From: Trueperaceae bacterium
GTDB lineage: Bacteria > Deinococcota > Deinococci > Deinococcales > Trueperaceae
Assembly: GCA_024636105.1 (NCBI GenBank)
Contig: JAGXHO010000231.1
Span: 1 to 6,847, forward strand
Direction of reading: 5' to 3'
DNA length: 6,847 bases
Under the pieces are notes generated by a model, which saw only the letters and a list, made by a program, of their open reading frames with translations, was not told the DNA's origin and made no database searches. The translations under genes were made by a program, and so were the position numbers. This document shows, one piece after another, positions 6,709 through 6,847 of this stretch; within the stretch, counting starts at the first letter, position 1, and each line of letters opens with the position of its first letter.

Positions 6709-6783
6709 ACCGAAGGCGATGCCCGCGGACAGCAGCACCGACATCCCGAAGAACGAGAGGCGTCGCAGGACGGGTCGATCCAT
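6709..6783 (-). other. Sec signal peptide of the solute-binding protein
   Basis: Residues 1-25 have a basic start (MDRPVLRR), a hydrophobic core (FFGMSVLLSAGIAF) and a likely signal peptidase I site after AFG, before QSYGEAP. There is no lipobox cysteine, so the protein would be released or periplasmic rather than lipid-anchored. This fits a bacterium with an outer membrane or envelope space. Confidence 0.75.
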
Positions 6784-6789
6784 GTGTGA

Positions 6790-6795
6790 CCTCCT
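6790..6795 (-). promoter_or_regulatory. Strong ribosome binding site of the solute-binding-protein gene
   Basis: AGGAGG, extended to TAGGAGGTCA on the minus strand, lies six bases before ATG 6783. It is the best Shine-Dalgarno sequence in the window and fixes the start, in line with the high expression usual for solute-binding proteins. Confidence 0.85.
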
Positions 6796-6832
6796 AAGGG
6801 CTTCCCCGGCTCGAGACCGTCCCGATCGCCGA

Positions 6833-6844
6833 AGAACCGTTTTA
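6833..6844. promoter_or_regulatory. Second candidate LacI-type operator, upstream of the solute-binding-protein gene
   Basis: On the minus strand TAAAACGGTTCT matches the intergenic operator TAAAACGTTTCA at 10 of 12 positions, including TAAAACG. It lies 50 bases upstream of ATG 6783 in the leader or promoter region, next to the window edge, so the core promoter cannot be fully seen. It suggests control of the transporter by one or both LacI proteins. Confidence 0.5.
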
Positions 6845-6847
6845 CAC

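Larger units (their letters stand above)
4849..6783 (-). pseudogene. ABC transporter solute-binding protein, family 5, interrupted by an in-frame TAA
   Basis: The frame runs from ATG 6783 to TAA 4849-4851 and would encode 644 residues, usual for the long branch of the DppA/OppA-type family. It breaks only at codon 149 (TAA, 6337-6339). The part before it has a signal peptide and the family motif (ASLLADWEISDD, FTLREGLKWSDGHPVSMDDV). After it, 49 open codons (DPDLTWWNLDYP onward) lead into the rest: LHPWIV, ERNPYFFGVDSEGRQLPYIDRI, FRRAVSVAINREELN, YDTELANQLLDEVG and a C-terminal YQFWMAR. The first restart is ATG 6189, without a good ribosome binding site. Intact homologues bind peptides, oligosaccharides or other solutes outside the membrane for an ABC permease, which is not in the window. 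The cause could be a nonsense mutation, a one-base sequence error or readthrough. If real, the product would be a useless 148-residue N-terminal piece. Confidence 0.85.

Noticed and set aside
4996..6789. Long plus-strand open frame (597 codons) opposite the solute-binding-protein gene
   Set aside because: The minus strand has a signal peptide, a strong ribosome binding site and family motifs. The plus-strand product is a low-complexity Val/Gly/Leu/Asp-rich sequence, typical of an antisense shadow in GC-rich DNA.
1..6847. CRISPR array, tRNA or rRNA gene, insertion sequence, defence system
   Set aside because: I saw no spaced direct repeats, cloverleaf or rRNA signatures, transposase motifs or toxin/nuclease genes. 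The window reads as metabolic and regulatory genes.

Overview
The window is GC-rich, uses GTG starts freely and packs its genes tightly. It carries six complete or partial intact genes plus one interrupted transporter gene. The exported solute-binding protein has a plain type-I signal peptide without a lipobox cysteine. One gene has a -10-like box six bases before its ATG, as in leaderless transcripts. Together these suggest a high-GC diderm-like bacterium, possibly of the Deinococcota (for example a Trueperaceae-like lineage). Actinobacteria or Chloroflexota cannot be excluded, because no phylogenetic marker gene is present.

Layout. A leftward operon runs from 2272 to the left edge: a LacI-family regulator (lacI-1), an ADP-ribosylglycohydrolase-family enzyme with its main catalytic motifs, and a second, divergent member of the same family cut by the window edge. 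Both junctions are 4-base stop/start overlaps. Divergent from it, a rightward operon holds a second, closely related LacI regulator (lacI-2) and an alpha/beta-hydrolase esterase that starts one base after the lacI-2 stop. A small single-pass membrane protein of unknown function follows, behind its own candidate leaderless promoter. A perfect 28-base palindrome at 4784-4811 then separates it from a convergent gene on the minus strand. That gene encodes a family-5 (peptide/oligosaccharide type) ABC-transporter solute-binding protein and carries one in-frame TAA at 6337-6339, with the reading frame otherwise open across 644 codons.

How the parts fit. The two LacI proteins have the same recognition-helix segment and nearly the same hinge, so they probably read the same operator. 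The intergenic region between them holds a LacI-type near-palindrome, TAAAACGTTTCA, lying between the -35 and -10 boxes of the lacI-1 promoter. A 10-of-12 match lies upstream of the solute-binding-protein gene at the right edge. I infer a small local regulon: import of a solute by the ABC system, with the esterase and glycohydrolase-family enzymes acting on it or its products, and two paralogous repressors sensing it. The solute cannot be named from the sequence.
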